Position numbers and translations under genes: made by a program. From positions 1-7,733 of the forward strand of contig CAMLMF010000106.1 in NCBI GenBank assembly GCA_946480995.1: a stretch of 7,733 nucleotides of DNA, in the 5' to 3' direction. The stretch is from an uncultured Bdellovibrio sp. GTDB lineage: Bacteria; Bdellovibrionota; Bdellovibrionia; Bdellovibrionales; Bdellovibrionaceae. Numbering within the stretch: position 1 is the stretch's first letter; each line of letters begins with the position of its first letter. Below the pieces are notes generated by a model. That model was not told the DNA's origin. It saw only the letters and a list, made by a program, of their open reading frames with translations, and made no database searches. Positions 1-6,621 of this stretch are shown piece by piece.

Positions 1-930
1 CGGTTTGCCGGAAAGTTGTAGCAGGGGATGGCGAACTTCAATCAATTCCATGCTGTCTGTAGAAAACTCAATCGGATTGGCTTTCACTGACGAGGCGAAC
101 TGCGCTTGAGAAAAACGCACGTCGCATTCTTCCATCAACACGCGGCTGCTTTCGATATCGCTGGCTTGGGAAGAAAGGTAACGCGAAAGTTGTGTTAACA
201 ATCTTTCGATTTCATCTTCAATTTCAACTTCGATCTGGCGCAAGCGATTGTTGGTTGGAATGACTTTTTCTGGTTCGATGAAAACGGTCTGCTTGGTCTG
301 TGAAGAGCCATGGATGACACCCGGTAAGTGGTGTTGCATGCCACTGCGCACAGGCAAGACCCAGCGCCCATCACGGGTTGTGACATACTTGTCTTGCAGG
401 ACGTTTTCCATTTGGTGATCTTTCACCAAACGATCTAAAGAATTCTGCACTTCGCGCGCTAAGCGTTCTTTTTCGCGATACAGACGAAACAAAGTTTCAC
501 TGGCATCAGCACGAATTTCCCCGTTCGGAGTTAGAATCTGATCGATGGCCGACACGGGCTCTTCGGCGCGCATCAAACTTGCCGCCATTGTTTGCGCCCA
601 CTCGTTTTCAACTGGAGTTAAGGCTTCTTTTAAAGCCAAAGCTTCTAAACAGAAGCTGCGCACATCTTTGATTTCTAAATTTTTAAGAACGGCATTTTTC
701 TTAAGACGAGTAATCCAAGTAGAGTACAAATCCAAACTTTGCATGAAGGGACGAACGCCCTGGTTCAGAACTTCGGTGGCTTGGGCGATCTCTGCGAAAC
801 TTTTATGCGCTTCCGCTTGGGAGCTTAAAGGCCCGGTCTTTAAAACATTTTCGCGACCGACTTCGCTGGTTGCATGTGAACGAATTTTTTCTAAAATTTC
901 GGCCCAATCAAGGACGGCGAGATTTTGCAT
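1..930 (-). CDS. mutS2: Endonuclease MutS2, N-terminal 310 residues (3' end beyond window)
   Basis: MutS2 is a cytosolic MutS-family ATPase. Family members have been linked to suppression of homologous recombination and, in Bacillus, to splitting of collided ribosomes. The visible 310 codons cover the N-terminal core and lever helices. The family hallmark lies at about residues 182-230: YVTTRDGRWVLPV, then HLPGVIHGSS, then QTVFIEPEKVIPTNNRL. The frame leaves the window just after IEVRHPLL, the usual lead-in to the P-loop ATPase domain, so the ATPase and the C-terminal Smr nuclease domain of a roughly 780-residue protein are not seen. The ATG at 928-930 is preceded by AGGGG with a 6-base spacer, a good ribosome site lying inside the end of lnt. 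Its first 23 bases overlap the lnt 3' end, which suggests co-transcription and translational coupling. I could not confirm that the Smr domain is present. Confidence 0.95.
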   Translation of the reverse strand, partial: MQNLAVLDWAEILEKIRSHATSEVGRENVLKTGPLSSQAEAHKSFAEIAQATEVLNQGVRPFMQSLDLYSTWITRLKKNAVLKNLEIKDVRSFCLEALALKEALTPVENEWAQTMAASLMRAEEPVSAIDQILTPNGEIRADASETLFRLYREKERLAREVQNSLDRLVKDHQMENVLQDKYVTTRDGRWVLPVRSGMQHHLPGVIHGSSQTKQTVFIEPEKVIPTNNRLRQIEVEIEDEIERLLTQLSRYLSSQASDIESSRVLMEECDVRFSQAQFASSVKANPIEFSTDSMELIEVRHPLLQLSGKP

Positions 931-2518
931 TCAGAACCCCTGTAATTATCAAAATGAAAAGTGCTGCCAACAACAAGACCCAATCATAGTGGCCCCAACG
1001 CACGTAAATTGTTGACGGTGCATCTTTCAGGTACTTTATCACGAACTCGCCGGTCCACTCTTCATGAAGCGGCGATTTTTGTAAAACGTCACCATTTGCT
1101 AGGACGGCCGTGCTAATTCCCGTATTTGTTGAACGGATCAGTGGGCGACGTGCTTCAATGGCCCGCGCCAAAGTCATGTACAAATGTTGTTGCGGTTCAA
1201 ACGGGCGACCAAACCATGAGTCATTCGTAACATTCACTAAAACATCGGCCCCTTTGTGTGCAAGGCCACGGGTGAATTCAGGGTAAAGACCTTCGTAACA
1301 AACCTGGCCACCCCATTTGATCGTTTCGCCCTTAAGGTTCCAAGTCATAATCGACGGCCCCGGGCCGCGACCAAAATTTGAAATGAACGGCAAAAGCTTT
1401 AACAAAAACGGAAAACGCTCACTGAAGGGGAGGTACTCGCCAAAAGCTAACAATTCGGTTTTACGATAAGGTTTATCTAAACTGTTCCCTTGAGGATCAA
1501 CTAAGAACAGGCCGTTGTAAGATGACACGTCTTTATTTTCATCCGTTTTTGGATCTTTCGAATAAGCCCCGGTCAACAAAGGCTTTCCCAAAGGGCTGAG
1601 GCCTTGAATTAGAATCTGCGCATATTTGCGATCCAGCAAGTGCTGATCTAAATAAGAGGGGAATGCAGTCTCTGGCCAAATAAATACATCCGCTTGCGGG
1701 AATTTTTGTGAAGCTTCAGAAGTAAGTTTTATGAATTTGTTAACGATCGACTCTTCAAAGCCTTTGCCTTGTTCGGCATAAATTTTTTCTAAGTTGCCGA
1801 TGTTGGCTTGTACGACGATGGCGCGAAACTCTTTATTGAATTCACTCCACGGAAGGGCCTGCCATTGCCCCGCGCCAAGTAACGCGGCGAAAAGCAAAAC
1901 CAGGCACCCCAAGTGGGTCAGCGCTTTTTTAACGAAAGCTTGCTGAATCCAGATATAGGCAATCCAAGCATTGAACAATAAAACGATAGAAGACAAACCC
2001 AAAAAACCAACGATGTCGGCCAGATTGTAAATCGGAATTTTTGCCCAAAAGAACGTGTAGCCCAAGTTCCAATCAAAGATCACCGGCCACACACGCTCAA
2101 ACAGCGAATGTAGCAAAGCGATGCTAAATATCGTCGTTGTTCGATTTAACGAAAAGCGCTGCTGCAGCCACGTTCCGGCCAACACGGCAGCAGGAATATA
2201 GAGGTGCATGAGTGCACAAAAAAGCAGCAAAGCTAAGATGGACACGGCCCAAGGCATGCGCCCAAATTCGTGCGCAGTGTAAGCAATCCAATGAAAACCA
2301 ATCAGGCTTAACGTGAATTGCGTCAACCATCCTGCCGCGAAAGATTTTTTCAGCGAGCGGCGCTCTTCAGTGACAAAAAGCCAAAGCGGAGCATAGCAAA
2401 ATATTAAAGCCCATGGGGGAAAGGGAATGTAACTTGTACCGACCAAAACGCCCGACAGAAGCGGCCAACGAAAAATGTAGGCTTTCTGCTTGAAAAATTG
2501 AAACCATCTCTTCATCAT
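908..2518 (-). CDS. lnt: Apolipoprotein N-acyltransferase
   Basis: Lnt is an inner-membrane enzyme that transfers an acyl chain from phospholipid to the N-terminal cysteine of apolipoproteins, the last step of lipoprotein maturation. From the 2518 start it has 536 residues, close to the usual size of about 510-540. Residues 1-220 contain several hydrophobic membrane spans, residues 230-500 form the periplasmic nitrilase-like domain, and a final span lies at about 512-530. The catalytic Glu-Lys-Cys triad is intact: E283 in IWPETAFP, K353 in YRKTELLAFGEYLPF and C407 in GGQVCYEG. The conserved NVTNDSWFG and RSTNTGIS blocks are also present. An ATG at 2584 is in frame but adds 22 unrelated residues and lies upstream of the likely start of the message, so I chose ATG 2518; ATG 2515 directly after it is equally possible. 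No strong ribosome site is visible. The stop overlaps mutS2, suggesting an lnt-mutS2 operon. Confidence 0.96.
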   Translation of the reverse strand: MMKRWFQFFKQKAYIFRWPLLSGVLVGTSYIPFPPWALIFCYAPLWLFVTEERRSLKKSFAAGWLTQFTLSLIGFHWIAYTAHEFGRMPWAVSILALLLFCALMHLYIPAAVLAGTWLQQRFSLNRTTTIFSIALLHSLFERVWPVIFDWNLGYTFFWAKIPIYNLADIVGFLGLSSIVLLFNAWIAYIWIQQAFVKKALTHLGCLVLLFAALLGAGQWQALPWSEFNKEFRAIVVQANIGNLEKIYAEQGKGFEESIVNKFIKLTSEASQKFPQADVFIWPETAFPSYLDQHLLDRKYAQILIQGLSPLGKPLLTGAYSKDPKTDENKDVSSYNGLFLVDPQGNSLDKPYRKTELLAFGEYLPFSERFPFLLKLLPFISNFGRGPGPSIMTWNLKGETIKWGGQVCYEGLYPEFTRGLAHKGADVLVNVTNDSWFGRPFEPQQHLYMTLARAIEARRPLIRSTNTGISTAVLANGDVLQKSPLHEEWTGEFVIKYLKDAPSTIYVRWGHYDWVLLLAALFILIITGVLNAKSRRP

Positions 2519-2526
2519 GGTATTAG
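2498..2526 (+). promoter_or_regulatory. Sigma70-type promoter of the zinc-ribbon gene
   Basis: TTGAAA (2498-2503, five of six matches to TTGACA) is followed by a 17-base spacer and TATTAG (2521-2526, four of six matches to TATAAT). Predicted initiation is near 2533. The promoter overlaps the first codons of lnt on the other strand. It places the in-frame ATG at 2517 upstream of the transcript and so favours the GTG at 2553 as the true start. Confidence 0.55.
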
Positions 2527-2552
2527 TAACACAAAGAGCGAGTGAGTCCAGA

Positions 2553-3335
2553 GTGAAATTGAAGTTCCGATGCCCATCGTGCACGAAATTATATGAAGTT
2601 CAGAGTGAAGAAATTCGCTCGGAGGCTCCGTTGTTTCAATGCATGTCGTGCGAAACTCGTTTCGGTTTTGAATATCCTCCGATCGACCCAAACAGTATTT
2701 TGTGTTTTACGGTGCATGAAAGTGACCTTGGTGGCGAAAATATCGCTTCGCATCATGATCTTGAGGTCGAACCCGGCGCCCATGATATGAAATCGTGCCC
2801 GAAGTGTGCGGCGCTTAACGGTCGTCGCGCCAAGGAATGCTATTCTTGCCACGTGTTGTTCGAGCGTCTTGAGGGCTTGCCAAAAGATCCAAGCTTGAAA
2901 GCGCAACCCAGTTTGGTGCGCAAATGGAAAAATCTGGTTGAAAACTTCAACAACGAAAAGCTGCATGATGAGTTCATCAACTCTTGCCATGAACTAGAGG
3001 CTTTGCGTTTTGCCATCATGAAATACGAAGATCTAAAAAACGCCCAAGGCGGGGATCCGGTGTGTGATCAAATGATCGCGCGAATCAACAGTTTGATGTT
3101 GGTGGGTTTAGCGCAAAAGCCTTTGGTGCGTGACAACGCGGCGGCGGTTCGTCCGAAGTGGAAGAAGTATATTTATTGGGGTCCTTTTGCGATCAGTGCC
3201 TTACTGATTCTGATGGGCATGAGCAATTTAGGTCATCGCAATTTGATCGGCGCCGGTGTAGCCCTGTCATTTATGGCGACAGGCCTGATTGTGATGATCC
3301 GCGGAAAATTCCACTTATCTGATTTCATCGATTAA
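2553..3335 (+). CDS. Membrane protein with two zinc-ribbon-like four-cysteine modules, function unknown
   Basis: The protein has 260 residues from GTG 2553. The N-terminus (VKLKFRCPSC) resembles the MJ0042-type zinc finger that opens many delta-proteobacterial proteins, with Cys7/Cys10 paired to Cys30/Cys33. A second four-cysteine module follows at Cys82/Cys85 and Cys96/Cys99 (CPKC ... CYSC). The middle (about 115-200) is charged and probably helical. Two hydrophobic segments at about 206-223 and 230-249 form a membrane hairpin, and a short hydrophilic tail ends the protein. This layout predicts soluble zinc modules, probably on the cytoplasmic side, held at the inner membrane; that topology is inferred. 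An ATG at 2517 would add 12 residues but is disfavoured because the likely promoter lies on top of it. Only a weak purine-rich GAGTGAG stretch precedes the GTG. I do not recognise a named family for the whole protein. It diverges from lnt and converges on the protease gene. Confidence 0.85.
   Translation: MKLKFRCPSCTKLYEVQSEEIRSEAPLFQCMSCETRFGFEYPPIDPNSILCFTVHESDLGGENIASHHDLEVEPGAHDMKSCPKCAALNGRRAKECYSCHVLFERLEGLPKDPSLKAQPSLVRKWKNLVENFNNEKLHDEFINSCHELEALRFAIMKYEDLKNAQGGDPVCDQMIARINSLMLVGLAQKPLVRDNAAAVRPKWKKYIYWGPFAISALLILMGMSNLGHRNLIGAGVALSFMATGLIVMIRGKFHLSDFID
2588..2593 (-). promoter_or_regulatory. Possible -10 box for lnt-mutS2
   Basis: The minus strand reads a perfect TATAAT here, about 70 bases upstream of the lnt start at 2518. 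Transcription would begin near 2581, which excludes the ATG at 2584. No good -35 match lies 16-18 bases upstream (the minus strand reads GAATTT at a 17-base spacing), so this rests on the -10 box alone. The site lies inside the coding part of the diverging zinc-ribbon gene. Confidence 0.35.
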
Positions 3336-3338
3336 GAA

Positions 3339-4718
3339 CTATTCGAGGCCTTGCTTCGTGCCGAGTCGTGCGGGGACTTTTTTGTGTCCGGCTCCCATAG
3401 CATCAATCAATGAACGGCCGAATTCACCCATTTGTTTGGCTGTCGGATCCATGCCGTTGTCGCTGCTGGGTTTTGAATTTGTTTCGTTTGGGTCCACCGT
3501 GAATTTTAAATTCTGCGGATTCAAAGCAACACCACCTGACGACGATACGCCCTGGTCTAACACCGTTAATGCTTTATAAAGATTCAACTGACGAGACGTG
3601 CGCGTCTTAGATGCTAACTGCGTCTGCGCATCCCCTGTGGCAAGAATATATTTTTTTACATCTTCTGCTTTGAACGATTGTTTGTGCGCCATCACTAAGG
3701 CTGCGGCTCCGGTGACAAAGGCTGTGGCTTGTGAGGTGCCCGTCATATATCCGTAAGCGCCTCCGGGCAGGCAAGACAGAATGTTTTGTCCTGGGGCTGC
3801 GATGTCCACGGTTTCAACGCCATAGTTGGATGAGGCCAATACCTGAGTTGAAGGATCAATCGCGGTGACAGAAATAATGTTGCTCAGTTTATAATCGGCC
3901 GGATAGTAGTGATGTTGATCTGAATTTGATCTTTCGTTGCCAGCAGCGGCGACGAAAAGAATTCCTTTTTTCTGCGCTTCAGAAATCGCTTCGTATTCCT
4001 CTTTGGAATACTCCGTACCACCACCAGAGTAGTTGATAATATTAGCACCCATTTTCACGGCGTAGCGAATCGCTGCAACCGTGTTTTTCAAGTTGTCTGT
4101 GCCAGCTACTTTCGGGTCGTAATATTTTAAAATCATCAAACTGACTTCCGGAGCAATGCCAGTAATGCCTTTGCCGTTTCCAGCTTCCGCACCAATGATG
4201 CCCGCGATGTGCGTGCCGTGCCCGTGATTGTCATCAAGCTTGTTGTTGTTACTGACAAAGTTCCAACCGTAAACGTCATCGACGAAACCATTACCATCGT
4301 CGTCGATGCCATTGGTCGCTTTGTCGCGGCCTTGCGCATCTTTGCCGGTTTCACCTGGGTTCTTCCACAGGTTGCCAGACAAGTCTTCGTGTTTAACTTC
4401 AATCCCTGTATCGATGACAGCTACGACGATATCACGACTGCCTTTGGTCACGGACCAAGCACGAGCGGCATCGGATTTTTTCAAACCCCACGCTTGGCTG
4501 ATCGCCGGATCATTAAACAAGGCACTGGGTTCGTCTTCGACTTTGTCGGTTTTAGAAGTGATGATGGAATTTTCTAGAATACGACTGCCATCTTTGGCAC
4601 TGGAGCTTTGCGAACGAGAAGGGGAAAGTGAATCAGAGCTATAAAGATAGACGCCTAAGCCACCAAAAAATATGAAGCCGACACCTGCTGCAATGACCCA
4701 AAGTTTGCGAGAAAACAT
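3339..4718 (-). CDS. Subtilisin-like (S8) serine protease, exported or membrane-anchored
   Basis: This is a 459-residue subtilase. Residues 1-26 (MFSRKLW followed by a hydrophobic run) look like a signal anchor or signal peptide, so the protease acts in or beyond the periplasm. A Ser/Lys-rich linker and a short propeptide-like stretch follow. The catalytic residues are all present: D103 in AVIDTGIEV, H167 in NHGHGTHIAG, the oxyanion N261 in AAAGNE, and S329 in GTSQATAFVTG. An acidic insert at about 136-148 (NGIDDDGNGFVDD) is common in bacterial subtilases and may bind calcium. The C-terminal 65 or so residues are Ser/Pro/Asn-rich with no recognised domain. ATG 4718 is preceded by AAGGGGAAG at a 6-base spacing, a strong ribosome site; a start at 4739 would destroy this logic. 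It lies downstream of the fibre/lectin cassette on the same strand, separated by 117 bases and a probable terminator, so it is likely transcribed on its own. The substrate cannot be told from sequence. Confidence 0.95.
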   Translation of the reverse strand: MFSRKLWVIAAGVGFIFFGGLGVYLYSSDSLSPSRSQSSSAKDGSRILENSIITSKTDKVEDEPSALFNDPAISQAWGLKKSDAARAWSVTKGSRDIVVAVIDTGIEVKHEDLSGNLWKNPGETGKDAQGRDKATNGIDDDGNGFVDDVYGWNFVSNNNKLDDNHGHGTHIAGIIGAEAGNGKGITGIAPEVSLMILKYYDPKVAGTDNLKNTVAAIRYAVKMGANIINYSGGGTEYSKEEYEAISEAQKKGILFVAAAGNERSNSDQHHYYPADYKLSNIISVTAIDPSTQVLASSNYGVETVDIAAPGQNILSCLPGGAYGYMTGTSQATAFVTGAAALVMAHKQSFKAEDVKKYILATGDAQTQLASKTRTSRQLNLYKALTVLDQGVSSSGGVALNPQNLKFTVDPNETNSKPSSDNGMDPTAKQMGEFGRSLIDAMGAGHKKVPARLGTKQGLE

Positions 4719-4777
4719 GAATCTTCCCCTTTCACACAAGCTCTTATCGGAAAATAAGAAAGCTTCATGAGGAGCAA

Positions 4778-4806
4778 AAGGATTGTCCCAATTTAAGACA
4801 GTCCTT
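4778..4806 (-). terminator. Weak rho-independent terminator after the fibre/lectin cassette
   Basis: On the minus strand AAGGACTGTC pairs with GACAATCCTT around a 9-base loop. This is a ten-position stem with one A/C mismatch, followed by a short run of four T. It lies 30 bases beyond the stop of the last small secreted protein and about 60 bases ahead of the protease start, where a terminator would be expected. The short T run makes it a weak candidate. Confidence 0.45.
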
Positions 4807-4835
4807 AGTGATTTGTTCGTCGGCGCTTAGTTTTT

Positions 4836-5306
4836 CTATTTGCAGCAGGCAAGGTATTGCGTGGAACTGCACTGAGCATTTGCGGTGCTTCCGGTAGTTG
4901 CGAGTATAAAACCATATGCAGTTGCGCCGGAGTTTGTCCATGCGTAGCAAGTTCCCCAGCCTGAGTTGGCTGTGGATCCGCCTGTGGCGTTATAGTAAGA
5001 GCCTCCATCTACGGCGGCAACAGCTCCAACGACAAACCAAACGGCATTCGAATATGGGTAACTAGTTCCAAGTCTTACGATCTCTTCGTAGGTACATACA
5101 TGCGATCCGGCAAAAGCAGTCTCGCATTTTTGATTGGACCCTTTTATGCCGCCAAGGTTTGCATCAAACGGTCCTGCGTACCCTGAAAACGTCACGCCAG
5201 CTGAAGAGCTTCCGCTAAACAGGACAGACAATCTTGCGGCATTCGCCTCAAAGGCAACATGTGACATTAGCAAGAAACAAGTAATATAAAAAAATTTATT
5301 TTTCAT
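4836..5306 (-). CDS. Small secreted cysteine-rich, lectin-like protein (third of the cassette)
   Basis: The protein has 156 residues with a signal peptide at 1-23 ending in A-N-A, probably cleaved to expose ARLSVLFSGSS. That mature start is shared with both upstream neighbours. Beyond it the body differs from them: FDANLGGIKGSNQKC (about 47-61) echoes the NLGGI-G-C opening of the DUF1554 proteins, but the rest (GSHVCTYEEIVRLG, then an Ala/Gly/Trp-rich half) is distinct and shorter. Mature cysteines are at 61, 71, 120, 146, 154 and 155, an even number that could form three disulfides in an oxidising compartment. The C-terminus is LACCK, where the neighbours end in LYCLEDE. The pattern suggests a C-type-lectin-like fold, but I cannot name a family with certainty. 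ATG 5306 starts 8 bases after the upstream stop; the longer frame to 5333 would overlap that gene and put nine charged residues ahead of the signal peptide. The ribosome site is weak, so coupling to the upstream gene is likely. Confidence 0.85.
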   Translation of the reverse strand: MKNKFFYITCFLLMSHVAFEANAARLSVLFSGSSSAGVTFSGYAGPFDANLGGIKGSNQKCETAFAGSHVCTYEEIVRLGTSYPYSNAVWFVVGAVAAVDGGSYYNATGGSTANSGWGTCYAWTNSGATAYGFILATTGSTANAQCSSTQYLACCK

Positions 5307-5314
5307 AAGTTGTT

Positions 5315-5968
5315 CTACTCGTCTTCTAGGCAATAGAGTCTGTTGGTATTATTGCACGTCAATACGTTTTGAACTATCCAAATATTGGAATTTGAAGAAG
5401 CATTTCCGTAGTAACCCGACAAACCGCTTGAATTCGATGTCCAATTTGAACAGTGCGAAGTGCCTTGCGTGACCCCTGCCGTATTTGTTGCTGTCCATAC
5501 TGGTGCAGACCCGGGAGTTGTTCCTAATTCTGTTGTGTAAATTGCAGAAGCAATTACACCGGGTCCAAAAGGCAACGCCCCAGAACCATAAACGGCATTT
5601 GTGTCACCACCAAGAATAACTTGTTGGCTAGGATTCCATGCAAGTTTCCCGGCAATGGTGAAAACTGGCTTAGTTCGGTTTAGTACTCGGCCTATCGCAT
5701 TAGTCGTCGAGTCGCTAATTATCGCCTTCCATGTACCACCTAAACTTGCGGCATCAGCGCGTGCTTGGCATTTAGCATCTGCCCCGGTAATACCGCCTAA
5801 GTTTCCGTCATACGTTGTGGAAGTCACAAAAACACGAACATAGGATTTTCCGTTGCTGCCACTTCCGGATCCGCCAAAAAGAACAGACAACCGCGCGGCA
5901 CTGGAGATGTGCGAAGTTGTTAATAGCGAGATGAAAAGCAAAGTTAAGGATGATTTAGAGTTTTTCAT
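5315..5968 (-). CDS. Secreted DUF1554-family protein (second of the cassette)
   Basis: The protein has 217 residues. A signal peptide (1-24, ending S-S-A) leads to the mature start ARLSVLFGGSGSGSNG, a short hydrophobic segment plus a Gly/Ser linker. The DUF1554 hallmark follows: FVTSTTYDGNLGGITGADAKC (47-67), GTWKAIISD (78-86), a variable middle, VWTA (157-160), CSNWTS (173-178) and a terminal LYCLE (211-215). This family is known from Leptospira and other bacteria with complex envelopes; its biochemical role is not established and a lectin-like fold is my inference. Four cysteines (67, 173, 205, 213) match those of the upstream paralogue. The start has an AGGGAT ribosome site 6 bases away that overlaps the upstream TAG stop, so translation is probably coupled. 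It is a tandem duplicate of the upstream gene: residues 43-91 are 45/49 identical to it, while the C-terminal half has diverged strongly. Confidence 0.93.
   Translation of the reverse strand: MKNSKSSLTLLFISLLTTSHISSAARLSVLFGGSGSGSNGKSYVRVFVTSTTYDGNLGGITGADAKCQARADAASLGGTWKAIISDSTTNAIGRVLNRTKPVFTIAGKLAWNPSQQVILGGDTNAVYGSGALPFGPGVIASAIYTTELGTTPGSAPVWTATNTAGVTQGTSHCSNWTSNSSGLSGYYGNASSNSNIWIVQNVLTCNNTNRLYCLEDE
5696..5842 (-). repeat. Paralogous segment, copy 2 (DUF1554 N-terminal half)
   Basis: This stretch encodes residues 43-91 of the second DUF1554 protein and is the partner of the segment at 6355-6501. The four substitutions are V/M, T/A, A/T and D/N. Sequence outside this block, towards the C-terminus, is far less alike. 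Confidence 0.85.
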
Positions 5969-5976
5969 TTATATCC

Positions 5977-6621
5977 CTATTCATCTTCCAAACAGTAAAG
6001 GCGGAAGGTATTGGAGCAAGCTGACGATGAGGTTATGACCCATCCCGTTGTGTTAGTCGCTGTACTTCCATAGATCCCCCCCGATGGTGCTGTAGTTGAG
6101 GTCCAATTTGTGCAATTCGCTGAATGCGCGATTCCAGAAGAGGTGGATCCAGTCCAGACGAAATTCGTACCAGAGTAAACAGTACCAAGCTCGGTGATTT
6201 CGGGAGCATTTGCGATATAAGCGGCAGCCCCCCAAGGAGCATATCCTGTTTTTGTCTCAGAATCATTTGAGATCATAAGGGGAATAGAAGGGTTCCACAT
6301 AAGATCGCCCGCCAAATTAAAGACAGGTTTAAACCTAAGTTTTGTGCGACTTTTCGCATTTGTTGTTGAGTCGCTAATGATGGCCTTCCACGTCCCACCA
6401 AGGCTCGCAGCATTCGCACGCGTTTGGCACTTTGCATCCGCACCAGCAATACCACCCAAGTTTCCGTCATAGGTCGTAGAAGTAACGAACATACGCACAT
6501 AGCCTGAGTTGACAGAGCTGCCACTGCTCCCACCAAACAAAACGGACAGTCGTGCCGCAGAGGCGGAAGTCGCAACGAAAACTAAAAGCAATGAATAGCT
6601 AAAAATTGCTAGAGTTTTCAT
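5977..6621 (-). CDS. Secreted DUF1554-family protein (first of the cassette)
   Basis: The protein has 214 residues. A signal peptide (1-22, ending A-S-A) leads to the mature start ARLSVLFGGSSGSSVNSG. The DUF1554 signature is FVTSTTYDGNLGGIAGADAKC (45-65), GTWKAIISD (76-84), VWTG (155-158), CTNWTS (170-175) and LYCLEDE at the end. Cysteines 65, 170, 202 and 210 align with those of the next gene, probably forming two disulfides. The product should be exported to the periplasm and perhaps displayed at the surface; a binding role is inferred, not shown. Its ATG shares its A with the TAA stop of the fibre gene (TAATG), and a strong GGAGGA site sits 7 bases upstream inside the fibre coding sequence. 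That is a classic layout for translational coupling and ties its production to that of the fibre. Confidence 0.94.
   Translation of the reverse strand: MKTLAIFSYSLLLVFVATSASAARLSVLFGGSSGSSVNSGYVRMFVTSTTYDGNLGGIAGADAKCQTRANAASLGGTWKAIISDSTTNAKSRTKLRFKPVFNLAGDLMWNPSIPLMISNDSETKTGYAPWGAAAYIANAPEITELGTVYSGTNFVWTGSTSSGIAHSANCTNWTSTTAPSGGIYGSTATNTTGWVITSSSACSNTFRLYCLEDE
6355..6501 (-). repeat. Paralogous segment, copy 1 (DUF1554 N-terminal half)
   Basis: This stretch encodes residues 41-89 of the first DUF1554 protein. It matches the second copy at 5696-5842 at 45 of 49 residues, although many third codon positions differ. It marks an old tandem gene duplication, not a recent DNA repeat. Confidence 0.85.

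Noticed and set aside
545..1015. Plus-strand open frame of 156 codons
   Set aside because: It is the antisense of mutS2 and the lnt end, whose protein motifs are unmistakable. Its own translation has a Lys/Arg/Ser-rich, shadow-like composition with no domain.
2517..2552. ATG 2517 as start of the zinc-ribbon gene
   Set aside because: The likely promoter -10 box (2521-2526) is downstream of this ATG. The GTG at 2553 starts directly before the zinc finger, as is usual for this finger type.
2519..2584. N-terminal extension of lnt to ATG 2584
   Set aside because: The 22 extra residues are not typical for Lnt, and the only -10 candidate would start the message downstream of that ATG.
4209..4577. 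Plus-strand open frame over the protease gene
   Set aside because: It is the mirror of the subtilase catalytic region. It has no motif, and the subtilase frame carries all the active-site residues.
4740..4800. Promoter for the protease gene
   Set aside because: Possible boxes (TTGCTC, 15 bases, TATTTT) match poorly and have a short spacer. A promoter is likely in this gap, but I cannot place it.
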